Assembly (NCBI GenBank): GCA_038380435.1
Contig: JAWZYU010000010.1
Span: forward strand, 40,954,135 to 41,018,134
Direction of reading: 5' to 3'
Length of the DNA stretch: 64,000 nt
Origin: Ryuthela nishihirai
Lineage: Eukaryota; Arthropoda; Arachnida; Araneae; Heptathelidae
Of this stretch, positions 23,052 through 34,590 are shown one piece after another. The stretch's first letter is position 1; every line of letters begins with the position of its first letter. The position numbers and the translations under genes were made by a program. The notes beneath the pieces are model-generated. The model was not told the DNA's origin. It did no database searches and worked only from the letters and a program-made list of their open reading frames with translations.

Positions 23052-23587
23052 CAGGGTCATTATAAAATAATACCCATATTTCAAAGTGTTATATTTTATG
23101 AAATAATTAAGTAACGAAAGTAACTGTGTGTCCAAAATATTAAGAAATTCTGAAAGTTTCCTCGTTATGACGATGTGATGTTAATATCATTTGATGAGGC
23201 TTGTATCACATGTAATATTTTAAATGGCAATTTTTTAGATCGCTGGATTGGTAGAGAGATCGAACTTGTGGCCCCCAAGAAGTCTCGGTTTGACACCATT
23301 GAACTACCTTTTTGGGGGACATTAAAAGTATCTTTTTTTTCCCCAAAAAAAATCGCGATTACTAGCATATAAAGGAAAGAATCACTACAGCTCTTGCAAA
23401 TGTTACACCAGACATACTGAACTGAGTAGAGACAGAAGTTGAATATTGCTCTACCAGTGGTGCCTATATTAAATTCTGTTGAACGCAATATAAAATTTTC
23501 TGACGTTTTGTACTCACAATTATTTTTGCTAATTATTAAATAAAATATAGTACTTTGAAATATGGGCATTATTTTATAATGACCCTG
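23052..23587. mobile_element. Tc1/mariner-superfamily deletion derivative
   Basis: 536 bp between TA dinucleotides (23050-23051 and 23588-23589). The terminal inverted repeats are about 38 bp: CAGGGTCATTATAAAATAAT at the left; the right end reads ATTATTTTATAATGACCCTG. On the + strand at 23238-23330 a transposase relic reads RWIGREIELVAPKKSRFDTI then ELPFWG, resembling the SPDLTPLDFFLWG block around the last catalytic D. It is non-autonomous. Confidence 0.8.
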
Positions 23588-24998
23588 TATTTCTTTGTTA
23601 ATTTCTTTCTCTTTTGGAACCAAGGCTTAAAACGATTGAAACTTATAACTGCCAAACTGAAGAATTAATAAGGAGGATTATTATTGCTTTGGTGCAATAT
23701 TCATTTCCGTAATCAGAAATCTTAACACTTCATTGCATTTTCACTAGACTGATCGCAGCATGATAAGTGGAGGCTTGCGCTGATAGCAAAAATCTATCCG
23801 CAACCGCAACCGCAAAACTTGATCAGAATCCGCTTATGGTGGCTACTTAATAACCGTCGGGGTTTTGCAAAATTTCGAGTCCGATGTGTGATTGAGAGTA
23901 GAAGAAACCAGTATAAAGGTTTGTTAATGACTAATAATTAACTAAAAAAATACTGTGATAAAAAAGCTTACACTTCAGAAAAATATGCATTACTAAATAT
24001 TAGATAAAAATTTTCCAAAAATGAAATTTTGAAATGCAAATTTCTTCTTTAAAAATTACTTACCGATATGAGATATGAGATAAAAAAATTTCCCAAAATG
24101 AAATTTTGCAAATTCTTTTGAGTATAAAGAATATATTTGCTTTTTTAAATGCAAATATCCAAAATTATGGGAAGAGACTCCTTTTTATTACCCATACTCG
24201 TGATCTTCACGACTGAAATTTTCACAAATTTAATTCCAGTGTTCTATACAACACTGGAGGAAATTTTTGAATTTATATTTACTTTGTTATAAAAATGTGA
24301 AAAAATGTGAAGCAAAAAGATCGCTTCACATAAAATATATTTTTTTTAATTTGTGGGTTTATCCCAATGCAGTTTCTCTTTTTAAATTGAATTTTAAAAA
24401 CTTTTTTCATTATATAAAGTTGTTTTTTTTCACTCGTGTGATAATCATCAATAATGCAGTAATATTTGCCAATGTTCCTACTAATTTATCCGCTATCCGC
24501 TTTAACATCAATTTTTACCCGCTATCTGCGTTACCATTAATCTTTTATCCGCCGAGAGTTTTAAATGCGGATATCCGCTGATGAAACCACGAATACCTTC
24601 ATCAACGCAGGGCTCTAATCATCAGATATTGGCTCTTAATACTTTGTCTCGAAGGAAAATGCAAAGTGTTCTTCAAAATAGAAATGTCATTGGTCGCTAT
24701 AATGGATGCAGTTCCGTCTTTGCACTCCCCAAAAGGCTTTAGCTTAAAATGGCTTGTTGGTTGAAGCAATGAGGATAGCCTTCATCCAACGTTCCCAAGG
24801 TTAATTTAAATAATGATAATGCATTTCGTTTTTAATTAAAGATGCAATATTCTAATATTACTGTAGTTTTACAAAATTATGTCGTGTAAATTGATATAAG
24901 AATATTTCACGCGATGTGTAATTTGTACATGACCGCATGGTTTTACCCGAAGCTTTAAAAGTTCTCTGATTCTAGGCTGTGTGTTTCACACATACTTT
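23588..24998 (+). other. Hdc intron sequence, no supported gene
   Basis: AT-rich with no recognised family. Contains a local near-repeat of TTTTCCAAAAATGAAATTTTG (near 24010 and 24090). A 104-codon ORF at 24267-24581 is low complexity and unsupported. Confidence 0.45.
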
Positions 24999-26378
24999 TC
25001 ATCATCATCATCATCATCCTCAAGCAGCCTTGGGCTACGGAGGTCCAACCAGACCGTGCAATTTAGTTCTCCAAGCAAGTCTATCCTGAGCTACATCTAC
25101 TGCATCTGGCCACTGCATACCAATTCCAACAAGATCCTGTTTGACATTGTCTGTCCACCGCATCCTAGGTCTCCCCTTCTTTCTGAGGCCTTTAGGCACA
25201 CTGTTCATAACCCTATTCGCCAATCTATAATTATTCATACGGGCAACATGGCCAAACCAACGGAGTCTCTCTCTGCACAATATGCTACTTAAAGGAGGTT
25301 GCAAATTCCTTTGCCTAACCTCATCATTAGTTACAAAATTGAACCACCTAATGCCCAAGATACTGAGTAAGCATCTGGAATCAAAAGCATCTAGTTTCCT
25401 GTTATCTTGTTTACAAAGTGTCCAAGTTTCACTACCATAACTAACCCTAGAATGAACCAAACTATTATACAGTCTAATTTTAGTCTTTAGGTGTATACGT
25501 CTATTTCTCCACACTCTCCATAGATTCTTAAGTCCCAGCAGCAATCCCTATTCATCTGTTAATCTCATGCTGCACATCACCATTATCTGTTACATAGCTC
25601 CCAAGATAATTAAACTGTGACAACCTACTCTAGATTGCAACCATTCAGATTAACTGAATCACAGCCTGCCTGAACAATTTTCATCACTTTAGTTTTCTCT
25701 CTGTTTATAACCAAACCTACTCTACTACCAGTCTCATCAACAGCTCGAATGAAAGAGTTCATCTCATCAACATCATTTGCCAAAAGGGCTAAATCATCAG
25801 CATAATCTAAATCAGAAATTTTTGTATCTCCAGCCCATTTAAGGCCAAAATCTTTCCCTTGAAGTGAATTTCGCATAACATAATCAATAACCAAGCTAAA
25901 GAGAAAAGGAGACAAGATGCACCCTTGTCGAACACCAGAAGTAATGCTAAACCAATTGCTACAAGCCTTACCAACTCTCACACACGACTCAGTGTTATTA
26001 TAGAGAGCTTTCATAATGTTAACTAACTTGTCAGGTATACCATATGATCTCACAATCAACCACAAATTATGACGATCAACAGAGTCGAAAGCCTTTTTGA
26101 AATCAACAAAGCTAGCAACCAAAGGTTTCTGAAACTCTAAACATTTCTCAAGAATCTGCCTAAGTGAAAATATCTGATCCACACATCCCCTACCAGTTCT
26201 GAATCCACATTGCTCATTACGCAATTGACTGTCAACCAGATTCTTAATTCTATTAAGCACAATCATGGAAAGAACTTTACCTGGAACAGAGAGTAGGCTG
26301 ATACCCCTATAGTTATCACAAGAACTGCGATCACCTTTTTTGAAAATAGGGATAACAATAGCTCTGGTAAAATCCTTA
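24999..26378 (-). mobile_element. RTE-like LINE, 5'-truncated (copy C)
   Basis: Minus-strand copy of the family at 2599-6193 with the same (ATG)n 3' tail (TCATCATCATCATCATCATCC at 24999). It is truncated within the RT domain just upstream of the PIFKKGD block. Nucleotide similarity to copy A is visibly very high along its length. It is inserted antisense in the Hdc intron between exons d and e. Confidence 0.88.
25035..26266 (-). pseudogene. RTE-like reverse transcriptase, copy C
   Basis: Two pieces: 25625-26266 with CVDQIFSLRQIL, FVDFKKAFDSVDR, GVRQGCILSPFLF and an intact YADDLALL, and 25035-25544 with the GSETWTLCKQDNRKLDAFD and RWFGHVARMNN tail. Small deletions near 25535 and 25622 break the frame between them. 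The N-terminal RT motifs and the whole endonuclease are absent. Confidence 0.85.
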
Positions 26379-27231
26379 GACTCGTGGTACGGTTAATGAG
26401 ACAGTAGATACCACCATTTTCTTTCAGATTCATTTAATGACAGGAAGCATGCCATTAAGTTATGATTTTAACCAGAAATCTTCAACTGCAGCCAGTGTAA
26501 CTGTTAAGCTCTTAAAGGCCTGACTTGAACCTAGCTACTGACTCAACAAACCCAGCATTATGACATATGAATTATAGCTGGTGTAGTTCGATTCTATTAT
26601 AAACTGGTTTCCAAAAATTAAGGAGCAAAGGGGGAAAAGGCGATATAAAACTCCGACGATAGAAATGCACGAAAATCATGTGTAGTATGTAAAATACGAC
26701 ACACCATTGATGTATGGTATGCAATTGAATGGGCTGGCGGCGACATATGCAAAATGCGTCGAGCATTAAAAACGGGCTTATCGAAGCTGTTCTTAATTTC
26801 TCCAGCGAAGTGCGTGATGAAGTTGTTGAGAGATCGAATTTGTTTTGGTATGTTTTCCAGACATCATTTATCGGAAGAACTGCTGAAGCGAGTTATCGGT
26901 CGACTCGAGGTAGGCCAAAATCAAGCAGATGTTGCCAGATGGCTTAGTGTTAGTCATTCAGTGGTGCATAGACTTGGGCAGAGATTCCAACAAGGGCAGA
27001 ACGTATCCAGACGATTAAGTAGTGGACAACGACGGGCAACAACCTCAAGAGTAAACAGTTATTTGGTGTTATGTGCCAAGAGGATCAGGATGTCAACAAC
27101 ACATCAACTGCAATCGGACCTCGCAACAGCGAGTGGAACGGCACAATCAGATACAGCTTTTTACTGTATGGTCTCCTCTTACCACTACTCAGGCTTCGCA
27201 GCTTTTTACTATCCTTCAGAATTTCAATAGT

Positions 27232-27337
27232 TTTTTTTTACCTTTACCTAAACAAACTAATGTGTTTAAACAGCTACAACACGTAATACATTTGAAAACA
27301 GTAAAGAACATTTCGATGGTCGCTGACCGATGACTGT
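27232..27337. repeat. Dispersed repeat copy inside Tc1-like element
   Basis: TTTACCTAAACAAACTAATG through GGTCGCTGACCGATGACTGT closely matches 31259-31354. It interrupts the Tc1-like transposase, so it is an inserted or transduced piece. Family unknown. Confidence 0.75.
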
Positions 27338-27621
27338 TCATGAGATATGCCTGTACGCTAGGTGGCCAGTAGTGTGCTTGACCCAGACCGGACACCACAG
27401 GAGGGACCATCTTAACTGGTGCAAACATCATGTCAACTGACCCCAGAGCAATGGTGGTCAGTGCTCTTCATGGATGAACCGAGATTTTCCTTCCATAGCG
27501 ATTCGCAGCATCAGTTGATATGGAGGAAACTAGGAACATGTTATCAGGTAGACTCATGGTGTGGGGAGGGATATCTTTGGGTCGCTTCCAACCAGCTACG
27601 TCACTGGTTACAAGAATGAAA

Positions 27622-28008
27622 GGGGCGGGGGTGGCTCAGTCGGTAGCGCGCCAGGCTCGTAATCTGTAGTTCCCAGGTTCGAGTCCCAGCTAGGTCAGCA
27701 TTGAGATTTATCTCCGCAAAAATTCCCCGTCCTGCCCACGGTCAGTAGGGGACACCGATGGGCTTGGAAAGGCCGCCGTCCGTCGGATGGGACGTTAAGC
27801 CGTGGCCGTTAAGCGGAACAGCCATACCCTGTGCGCGTTAAAGAACACTCTGAATGGCCTTGACGGGAGGCTACCATCTGTCTCCCAACAGCTGTTCCAG
27901 TGGGTCCCCTCCCCCAACCTTCTCTGAGCCTTCGGGGTCCATGTGACCTGGCCATTTAGCCCATGGTGTGCAAAAAGTGCCGCTCAGAGGTAAAACAACC
28001 CAACCCAA
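27622..28008 (+). mobile_element. SINE family 1 inserted into Tc1-like element
   Basis: 387-bp SINE flanked by the exact 11-bp duplication CAAGAATGAAA (27611-27621 and 28009-28019). Intact tRNA-like boxes A (TGGCTCAGTCGGTAGCGCGC) and B (GGTTCGAGTCCCAGC), and a 3' end CAACCCAA. It splits the transposase codons immediately after a TTACAAGAATGAA stretch, so it is younger than the Tc1-like copy. Confidence 0.95.
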
Positions 28009-28566
28009 CAAGAATGAAATCTTGGACCCCTTCATGCGATCATATGTGGGTGCAATAGGTGATACTTTCCACCTAAAGGACAATAACGCGCCTGTCCGTA
28101 CCTCACCTTGTCTATCGCTATCTGGAGACTAGCACTATTAACGATATGAAGTGGACAGTCTTGTCTCCCTACCTAAATTCGACAGAACATGTACGAGATG
28201 CTCTCTGGAGACGGATTACTCTCTGAATCCCTCTCCTGCAATCCTCCCAGAGCTGCGATGTGCTTTGGAGGAGCAATGGAGATTATTACCTACGTTGCTG
28301 CTGGACAGCATGGGACATCGCTGCGAGGCCTGAGGAGTGGTAAGAGGGGACCACACTCCACTTAGAACCGCATGGATTATCAGAGTTGAAGTTTAGTTTT
28401 TTCCCACTTTTTTGTCTGTATTCTTACATAATTTTGGAAATTAAAAGTGTTATTTCATTTTTCAATTGTTATTCTTACGCACAGTGTTTATATACACTAA
28501 CTTCGAATTGACGTGTAGAAAATCCAACTGGTTTTCAGGTTTTTACTTAATTTGTGGAAACCAGTG

Positions 28567-29385
28567 TATTCCCATATATGCTAAGGTTCATAGATCTACT
28601 TTTGGCACTGAAGATGTGAAAGACCTGGCTCGAATCTCAAAGATTTGGCTTGAACCAAAGAACGTCGGGTTATGAACTTGGGGCGCGGAACTTAAACTGT
28701 TAATTACCGACTAAGCCAACCTCTGCCCTCTGACGGAATTGTATAGCTGTTGTAGTTGGGTTCTATACATTGTTGTATAGTGTTGTAGTTGGGTTCTATA
28801 CATTGTTGTAGTTGGGTCCTCTGACGGAATTGTATAGCTGTTGTAGTTGGGTTCTATACATTGTCGAGATTGCTTGTAACTGTTAGCATTAGAGATCAAT
28901 TTAGATCAGCTACCAGGTAATTAGAAGAAATATAAATATTGGTGCATAGTTCCAGAAAAAAGTTAAACAATACTTAATCGAGATATGTTTGAATACCAAT
29001 ATAATAGAAACTCGATTAACCGACTTATATGAGAGAAGGGGTGGGTCGGATATCCGAGAGAGAAAAAATTCACAATTAAGGAAAGTTTAAAAAAAGATTG
29101 AAAATAGAGTTTAAAAATAAAAGAGAAAATTGTAACAATATGCTAAAATGAAGTATAATTCTAAATATAAATTTATACCCAGAGTAATAAATCCATAGTG
29201 AACATCGATCAAAAAAAGGTTAACATTACCTTAACACTATTAAGATGCCGCTGGAAGGCAGTGTTATTTTGCACCTTATTGTCACATAAATTTTCTCATT
29301 TCACAGACCCGTAATTTCACGATATAAAAATTATCCGCCTAATATTTCCTTCTACAATGAAAAGTTCAAAGCGCTTAAAATAACT
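28567..29385 (+). repeat. Intron with a short tandem duplication
   Basis: 28728-28865 contains tandem copies of TGTATAGCTGTTGTAGTTGG followed by GTTCTATACATTGT; the longer unit starting CTCTGACGGAATTG occurs at 28728 and 28818. Just upstream, 28640-28730 has tRNA-like wording in reverse (ACTAAGCCAACCTCTGCCC), possibly an old SINE remnant. No gene. Confidence 0.55.
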
Positions 29386-29660
29386 TAGCCTCAAGAAGTA
29401 GTTTACAATAGAGGTTTGACGGGAGCCTGTCAGTATAATACGCCATAGAGAAAGTCTGTAAGGAAGGCGATACCTCAGCAGAAAGATAATAACATACACC
29501 TTATACGGGATTCGAACACCAATCCCTTCGATTTGTGACCGAACATGTAAACCACTTGGCCACCGGTCTATGAGGAAGGCGAGATCTCAGCAGAAAGACA
29601 ATGGCAAGAAAAGAAACATCCATTCCTTATCTGAGTTTTGAACCCAGATCTAATATTTTA
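29386..29660 (-). mobile_element. SINE family 2, diverged copy with duplicated segment
   Basis: The minus-strand head GGCCAAGTGGTTTACATG and body GCTGAGGTATCGCCTTCC are recognisable to about 29570. A second partial body (GAGGAAGGCGAGATCTCAGC onwards, 29570-29660) follows directly. Same variant as the copy at 16409. Confidence 0.65.
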
Positions 29661-29788
29661 TGGTACATTGGGAAAAAAGAAGTGGGGCCGAAATTCTCAA
29701 GTAGAAGCGCTATTTTAAAATTCTGTTTAAAAATTGTCAAATTAAGAAATTTAGTGACCAAGACGGTTAATCGTAGTTTTACTATATA

Positions 29789-29989
29789 AATAAATACCCC
29801 CTCAAGCAGCTGCTTGCCACAGAGGCCTGACAGGAGCCTGTCAGTTTATATGCCAGAGTAGAAGGTCTGAGAGGATGGCAGGACCTCAGCAGAAAAAACG
29901 ACACACACGTCCATGCCTTACCCAGGGCTCGAACCACGTCCCTTAGATCAGTAGTCAAGCGTGCTAACCACTCGGCCATGGGACGGCTC
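29789..29989 (-). mobile_element. SINE family 2
   Basis: About 200 bp, flanked by the 13-bp duplication GTTTTACTATATA (29776-29788 and 29990-30002). On the minus strand: AGCCGTCCCATGGCCGAGTG head, box B GGTTCGAGCC, body, and TATTTATT tail. The exact duplication shows this family moves by retroposition. Confidence 0.92.
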
Positions 29990-30002
29990 GTTTTACTATA
30001 TA

Positions 30003-30809
30003 TAGACACAAAATATAAAGTGTAGAAATGTATCAGTTTTTTTCTGTTGCTATTATTAGCAATCTATACACTCTCAGTGACATAACACTATTAAGTGTTA
30101 TGTCACTGGGAAACAAATTCGAAGCTCTATATCTTTCAAAATGAGCTCCGTTAAGGAAAAATAGAACAGAAAATCAATTAAAGATATGACTCGAATCTAT
30201 TTTCAATAATATTCGATCAATATTTAAAGAAATATGGAAGGTAAAAGATTTTAAAAAACACCACTTCGCATTCTAAATTCTTTCCAAACGTGATGATTGG
30301 ATATGTGTGGGGGGCAAGAGTTCATCACTCCTTGAAAATGCATATAAAATTGAAATATATAAAAATATAATATATATAAAAAAAAATGAAAAAAAAAAAA
30401 TAAAAAAAAAATTTAAAGAAATACTTAAAGACCACTAAAACAGAGGAAAAACTTTTATATGAGAATGGCTTTTCAGTTCGTGCTGACTCGATTCAGTCAC
30501 AAATTATTATTTAACTTTTAAGATAAATTCTTACGACTCACAGCACGACTGTTAACCGTTTCAGCTTCCATATTAAATCCTTTAATGATCAATGAATATT
30601 GAAAATCGCAATCTAGATAGATTTCAGTTAGAATTGTAACTTATCTGGGTTGTCAGGGCCACTTTTGAAATTTAGAAGTTACGGAGCTTTTATTTTTTCT
30701 ATTTAGCTTTCCACTGACATAACAATGTACTGTTCGTATTTCATGGCACATGAATGTTAAATTATGAATATTTTCAGCTGTATCAGTGAAACAAATTTCA
30801 ATATTTTAG
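30003..30809 (+). other. Hdc intron with hairpin and A-rich tract
   Basis: Contains a perfect 15-bp hairpin (30075-30108) and an A-rich low-complexity tract (30355-30420). It ends at the acceptor CAATATTTTAG of exon e. No other feature. Confidence 0.6.
30075..30108. repeat. Perfect 15-bp inverted repeat
   Basis: CAGTGACATAACACT, loop ATTA, AGTGTTATGTCACTG. Intronic, about 700 bp upstream of exon e. Confidence 0.88.
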
Positions 30810-30953
30810 GGCCATTCATCAATTGAGAAAGCTGGCCTAATTGGCCTTGTGAAAATGCGCTATATTGAGAGTGATGAAAAGTTGAGCCTTCGTGGGGATA
30901 AATTAAAAGAAGCCATTCGTCATGACAAAGAGAAAGGATTGATCCCTTTTTTT
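30810..30953 (+). CDS. Hdc: Histidine decarboxylase, exon e
   Basis: 48 codons in phase 0, acceptor ATATTTTAG and donor GTAAGT. It encodes [19 protein letters not shown] and [20 protein letters not shown]. It follows exon d at ASDQ|GHSS, matching the family block SDQxHSS(V/I)EKAGLI. The 8.1-kb intron before it holds a LINE, a Tc1-like element and SINEs. Confidence 0.96.
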
Positions 30954-31258
30954 GTAAGTATGTAACTAGAAACCTTTAAATACTTCCTAATTTTTTATTA
31001 AATATTATTTTCTTATGGAGAAAAATTAAATTGCAAAATTTAAATAAACATAATACCATACTAACATGAATTCTACCAACACGATTTTTAAAGTAGGGTT
31101 GATTTTCGACTAACGCGACTGGTCGTTCTCTTTAACACGACGTCCCCATTACTTCGCTACGATCTTTTACATTATTGTATTTATTATATAAAAAGACATC
31201 TCGGATGCTTTTCCTATCTCACCTATATGACCTATCCTACATAATTTCAGTAGTTTGT
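30954..31258 (+). other. Hdc intron sequence, nothing recognised
   Basis: About 300 bases of AT-rich intron between exon e and a dispersed repeat. Confidence 0.45.
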
Positions 31259-31354
31259 TTTCACATTTACCTAAACAAACTAATGCGTTTAAACAACTAC
31301 AACACGTAATATATTTGCAAACAGTAAAGAACGATGGTCGCTGACCGATGACTG
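31259..31354. repeat. Dispersed repeat, second copy of the segment at 27232
   Basis: Nearly the same roughly 100 bases as inside the Tc1-like element at 27232-27337 (TTTACCTAAACAAACTAATG to GACCGATGACTGT). A SINE family 2 copy follows directly. Confidence 0.75.
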
Positions 31355-31360
31355 TGTAAA

Positions 31361-31540
31361 TAATAAAATAAATACCCACTCAAGCAGCTGCTTGCCACAG
31401 AGGTCTGACAGGAGCCTGTCAGTTTATACGCCATAGGAGAAGATATGTGAGGATGGCGGGACCTCAGCAGAAAAAAACACGAACAGCTATATCTTACCCG
31501 GGCTCGAACCCAGGTCCCTTAGATCAATAGCCAAGCGCTA
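31361..31540 (-). mobile_element. SINE family 2, head truncated
   Basis: Body and box B (GGTTCGAGCCCGGGTAAG on the minus strand) are clear. The sequence ends at AGCGCTTGGCTATTG, so the first part of the tRNA-like head (box A onset) is missing. Confidence 0.82.
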
Positions 31541-31549
31541 AAATTCACC

Positions 31550-32117
31550 CTGAGTGATTAAAGATTATAACTTGTTATAAGTAGAATAGAAACACTTGTA
31601 ATCATACAGTTAGTCATCTTCATTACTCGACAACAATTGTTAGAACAATCAATTTCTCATTTTCTATCTTCATTACTCGACAACCATCTATGCCTACCAT
31701 GTATTAATTTTGCCGTTTATTCTTTCTACATATTATCATTGTTTCTTTTCTATACATCATTTGAAGGCAGGCAATGAAGTCGAAGCCACCAAAAACGGCA
31801 TGAAAAGAAGGAAGTTGGTCGGACGAAGCGGTGCAGGGCATTGTCACAGACTTTCTCATGCACCAGCCAAAGTTGCACTGGGAAAGAGGGTATCATGCTA
31901 CTAATTTCTTATTGGGAAAAATGGCTCTTTCAATAGGTACAGCGAATTTGAACAAATCAATAAATGATTAACGCTTCATTTCCGATATTTCCACTTTTCA
32001 TTTCAACGACCCTTGTATGAATGATACTAAGTCAAACAAATATGAAGATACTAAGTCAAACAAATATACTAAGTCAAACATGATACTAAGTCAAACAAAT
32101 AAATCAACAGCATGCGT
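31550..32117 (+). mobile_element. Mariner-like 3' relic and short direct repeats
   Basis: 31750-32018 resembles the mariner remnant at 9232-10450, including a GGACGAAGCGGTGCAG block, CACCAGCCAAAG and the terminus CCACTTTTCATTTCAACGAC. After it, a motif TACTAAGTCAAACAAATA is repeated about four times (32026-32100). No intact frame. Confidence 0.6.
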
Positions 32118-32119
32118 TA

Positions 32120-33496
32120 CGAGGGGCATTCAAAACGTTCTTGACATGCATCTTGTCATTGACATGCAGAACAAAACCATTGCACTTACCTCAACAAAAC
32201 TCTAATTCTTTTGCTGTAACTTCTAAAACTTTTACTGTACTTCAAAGTACTTCTTTCCGCCATCTATGCAAAGTTACAGACGTGTACGCGAATTCTGGAA
32301 CACTTGGTGGTACTCCTGTTGGGGAATACAACGCAATTCTGAATGAATTCATTTTGCAAGGTTTTGCATCCTTGAAAAAGGCTTCCCTTCAAGTATCTCT
32401 TTAATTTTTGAAAGCAACCAAAAATCCCATGGTGCAAGGTCAGGTGAATATGCAGAATGGGGTAGCTGTTTGATTTTTTCTTATATATTTATATATATAT
32501 TTGGAAATGTTTTTTCTTATATATTTGATAGGTCGTAACTTCCTGGGTTTTGTGAGCACTGGCATTGTCATGAAGAAGGAGAACCCTTGACACACCTGTT
32601 GTTGGACGCTATTCCTTCGTCTCATTAAACATTTTGGGAAAAACAGTATTGGTGTATATTGGCCATTTATAGCTGTTTTTTCAGGTGGCATCCACGGCTA
32701 CCACTCTTGGGAATTGAAAAAAATTGTAAACATCCTCTTCCTTTAGCGAAAGTCTTGTCGGAGGATTTGAGGATGCGATTCATCTTCTTCAATCCAAACA
32801 TAGTTGCCGATCTTTCTGGGAGTTGTAATAAAGCCACGTTTCATCACATGAAACAATGTCTATTAACTGTTTAGGGCCACTAGATTCAAACATTATCATC
32901 ATCTCCGTGTATGAGTCGACTCTAGCACTTTTTTGCTGTTCTGTCAGTTTGTGGGATAACCATTTGGCACAGATCTTTCTTCACTTTAAATGTTCATGAA
33001 GAATTGTTTCAACACTGCCATCTAAACATTAACTGAAAGGTTATGTGTGGGTTTTTCTTAATGAGTTCGGGAACATCAGCAATGGTTCTCTCGTTCACGG
33101 CCTCCTTCGGTCTTCCTGCACGAGGAAGGTCTTCGAAGCTCCGCTGTCCTCCTCTGAATTTGCGCATCCATCCCGTAACAGTGACATATGAACATGCATA
33201 ATCCCCAGATACTTGTGATAAATCTGTATGAATTATTTCGCTTCATCACCAACCTGTATCCTTATGAAATTGTAAAATTTCTCCCCGTCTTTAGTAGGCT
33301 CCACAGCAACGACGCACAGATTTCGCAGAACGAACTTTACGCGCCACCAGGGGAAAAAAATATTATGATGCAACTAATGTTTTTAACACGTAATAACAAA
33401 TTTAGACAAGCTTCAAACAAGTTGGTAGTTCGTTAACTTCGGAGGAACGAGTGCAAATCTACAGACACTTGTCAAGAACCTTTTGAATGCCCTCTG
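32120..33496 (-). mobile_element. Mariner element, whole but decayed
   Basis: 1377 bp between TA dinucleotides (32118-32119 and 33497-33498). Inverted termini: GAGGGGCATTCAAAACGTTC at the left; reverse-complemented right end CAGAGGGCATTCAAAAGGTT. Length and ends fit mariner. The transposase lies on the minus strand and is interrupted many times. The element at 35933-36815 has related ends and protein. Confidence 0.87.
32250..33400 (-). pseudogene. Mariner transposase, broken
   Basis: On the minus strand I read an HDNASAHKT-like block near 32560-32590 (second catalytic D) and a YSPDLAPWDFWL-like block near 32430-32460 (third D, DD34D type), in different frames. An AT-rich insertion of about 60 bp (32476-32535) lies between them, and the N-terminal half is heavily mutated. 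Confidence 0.7.
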
Positions 33497-34352
33497 TAGC
33501 AATTGAAAATGCAGTCTTATAACTTTCACGTAAAATTGCCTAACTAGTTCCGTGCTTTCAAGTACGTGTTCTGACAAGAATTGGTAAAAAAAAGATCAGT
33601 ACCTTATGTCAGGAAAGGAAGATCGTGAGATCCGCATCACAGTAATATATAAAATATATAATATATCGTTTGATTAATAATAATGCCGAAATTACGAAAT
33701 GACGCAGTGGACAGCTTGAAATAGTCTGGGAGGGCTGTTGGAGGAAAAAGAGAGAGAGCACTTGCATTTGTATTTTCTTATATATTTATGCTAAGCCGAT
33801 TCTTCTGCTGAGCCGATTGTTCAGAAACGTATATCAAGCAAAAAGTAATTAGAGAATAATTATTATTAAATCAGTTAATAGAGCACAAAAATTAGTAATA
33901 CAGCAGGAACATGTGTCTAAAATTTGAAAAAAATTATTTATTTTACACTAAGTAGGTTCTTTTTGCTATACTAAACAAACGCCAACAGTGGGTCAAATGC
34001 ACACAAAAGAGGAAAAGTATCATTCATTGCCAACATTCAGTACCAGTCCAACTGAATCGAATTAATAAAACAGTGACTTATTTGAATTTACTGTTTTAAA
34101 ATTCAGCTTATTCTTCTGACGTATTTTGTTGTAACTCGTATATCGCATTTGTATGACTTATTACATCTCTTTTACGATAGAGACAGATTTCACTTTTTCG
34201 CTGATCAATGTTTCTAGTTTGCAAAAAAATGTTCTCCGGAAAAGGTTGGCCCCCATCTGAATTAAACTGTTTCAATGCTGTTGTAACAAGGATGTTAAAT
34301 TACCTAGGAACATCGGGAATGATTAAAATATCTCGTATTTTTTTTGTTTCAG
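33497..34352 (+). other. Hdc intron sequence, nothing recognised
   Basis: No transposon or gene recognised. It ends in the strong acceptor TTTTTTTTGTTTCAG of exon f. Confidence 0.5.
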
Positions 34353-34419
34353 TTGTGTGCCACTCTGGGAACAACAGGAGCCTGTGCTTTTGATAACCTG
34401 AGAGAAATTGGACCAATAT
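34353..34419 (+). CDS. Hdc: Histidine decarboxylase, exon f
   Basis: 67 bases: 22 codons plus one base, acceptor TTTGTTTCAG and donor GTATGT. It encodes [20 protein letters not shown] then PI, plus the first base of a cysteine codon completed by exon g. CATLGTTG is the family cofactor-region motif; C at the second residue is typical of Hdc, where dopa decarboxylase usually has VATLGTT. Confidence 0.95.
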
Positions 34420-34590
34420 GTATGTAAAATTCTTTTTCTTTCGTATGTAGAGCTTTATTTCTTAGGCAACATAATATATGAAGTACACTGAATCCTCACT
34501 TAGCCCTTCAGTAGCTGAACTAAATAACACCTTTGAATGACTTAACGGGATAGTTTTTGTACCCACCAAAAAAAGGAGCAAATAATAATT

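Larger units (their letters stand above)
26850..28340 (+). pseudogene. Tc1-like transposase, broken
   Basis: A DDE transposase relic. The N-terminal paired-like helix-turn-helix reads SRHHLSEELLKRVIGRLEVG then QADVARWLSVSHSVVHRL near 26850-26990. The first catalytic aspartate region is LFMDEPRFSFHS near 27460-27500, followed by DPFMRSYVGAIGD after the SINE at 28020-28075. The second aspartate region is degraded (LKDNNAPVRT), and the expected NPIE block near 28160 is replaced by LNSTEHV. Multiple frame changes; not functional. Confidence 0.75.
26602..28566 (+). mobile_element. Tc1-like transposon, copy 1, with nested insertions
   Basis: Lies between TA dinucleotides (26600-26601 and 28567-28568) with short inverted ends (AACTGGTTTCCAAAAATTAAG at the left; CTTAATTTGTGGAAACCAGTG at the right). 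The transposase frames are broken, an unrelated 100-170 bp segment interrupts it at about 27165-27335, and a SINE interrupts it at 27622-28008. A better preserved relative is at 62592-64000. Confidence 0.88.

Noticed and set aside
24267..24581. 104-codon + strand ORF
   Set aside because: Phe/Leu/Asn-rich translation of AT-rich DNA; no domain.
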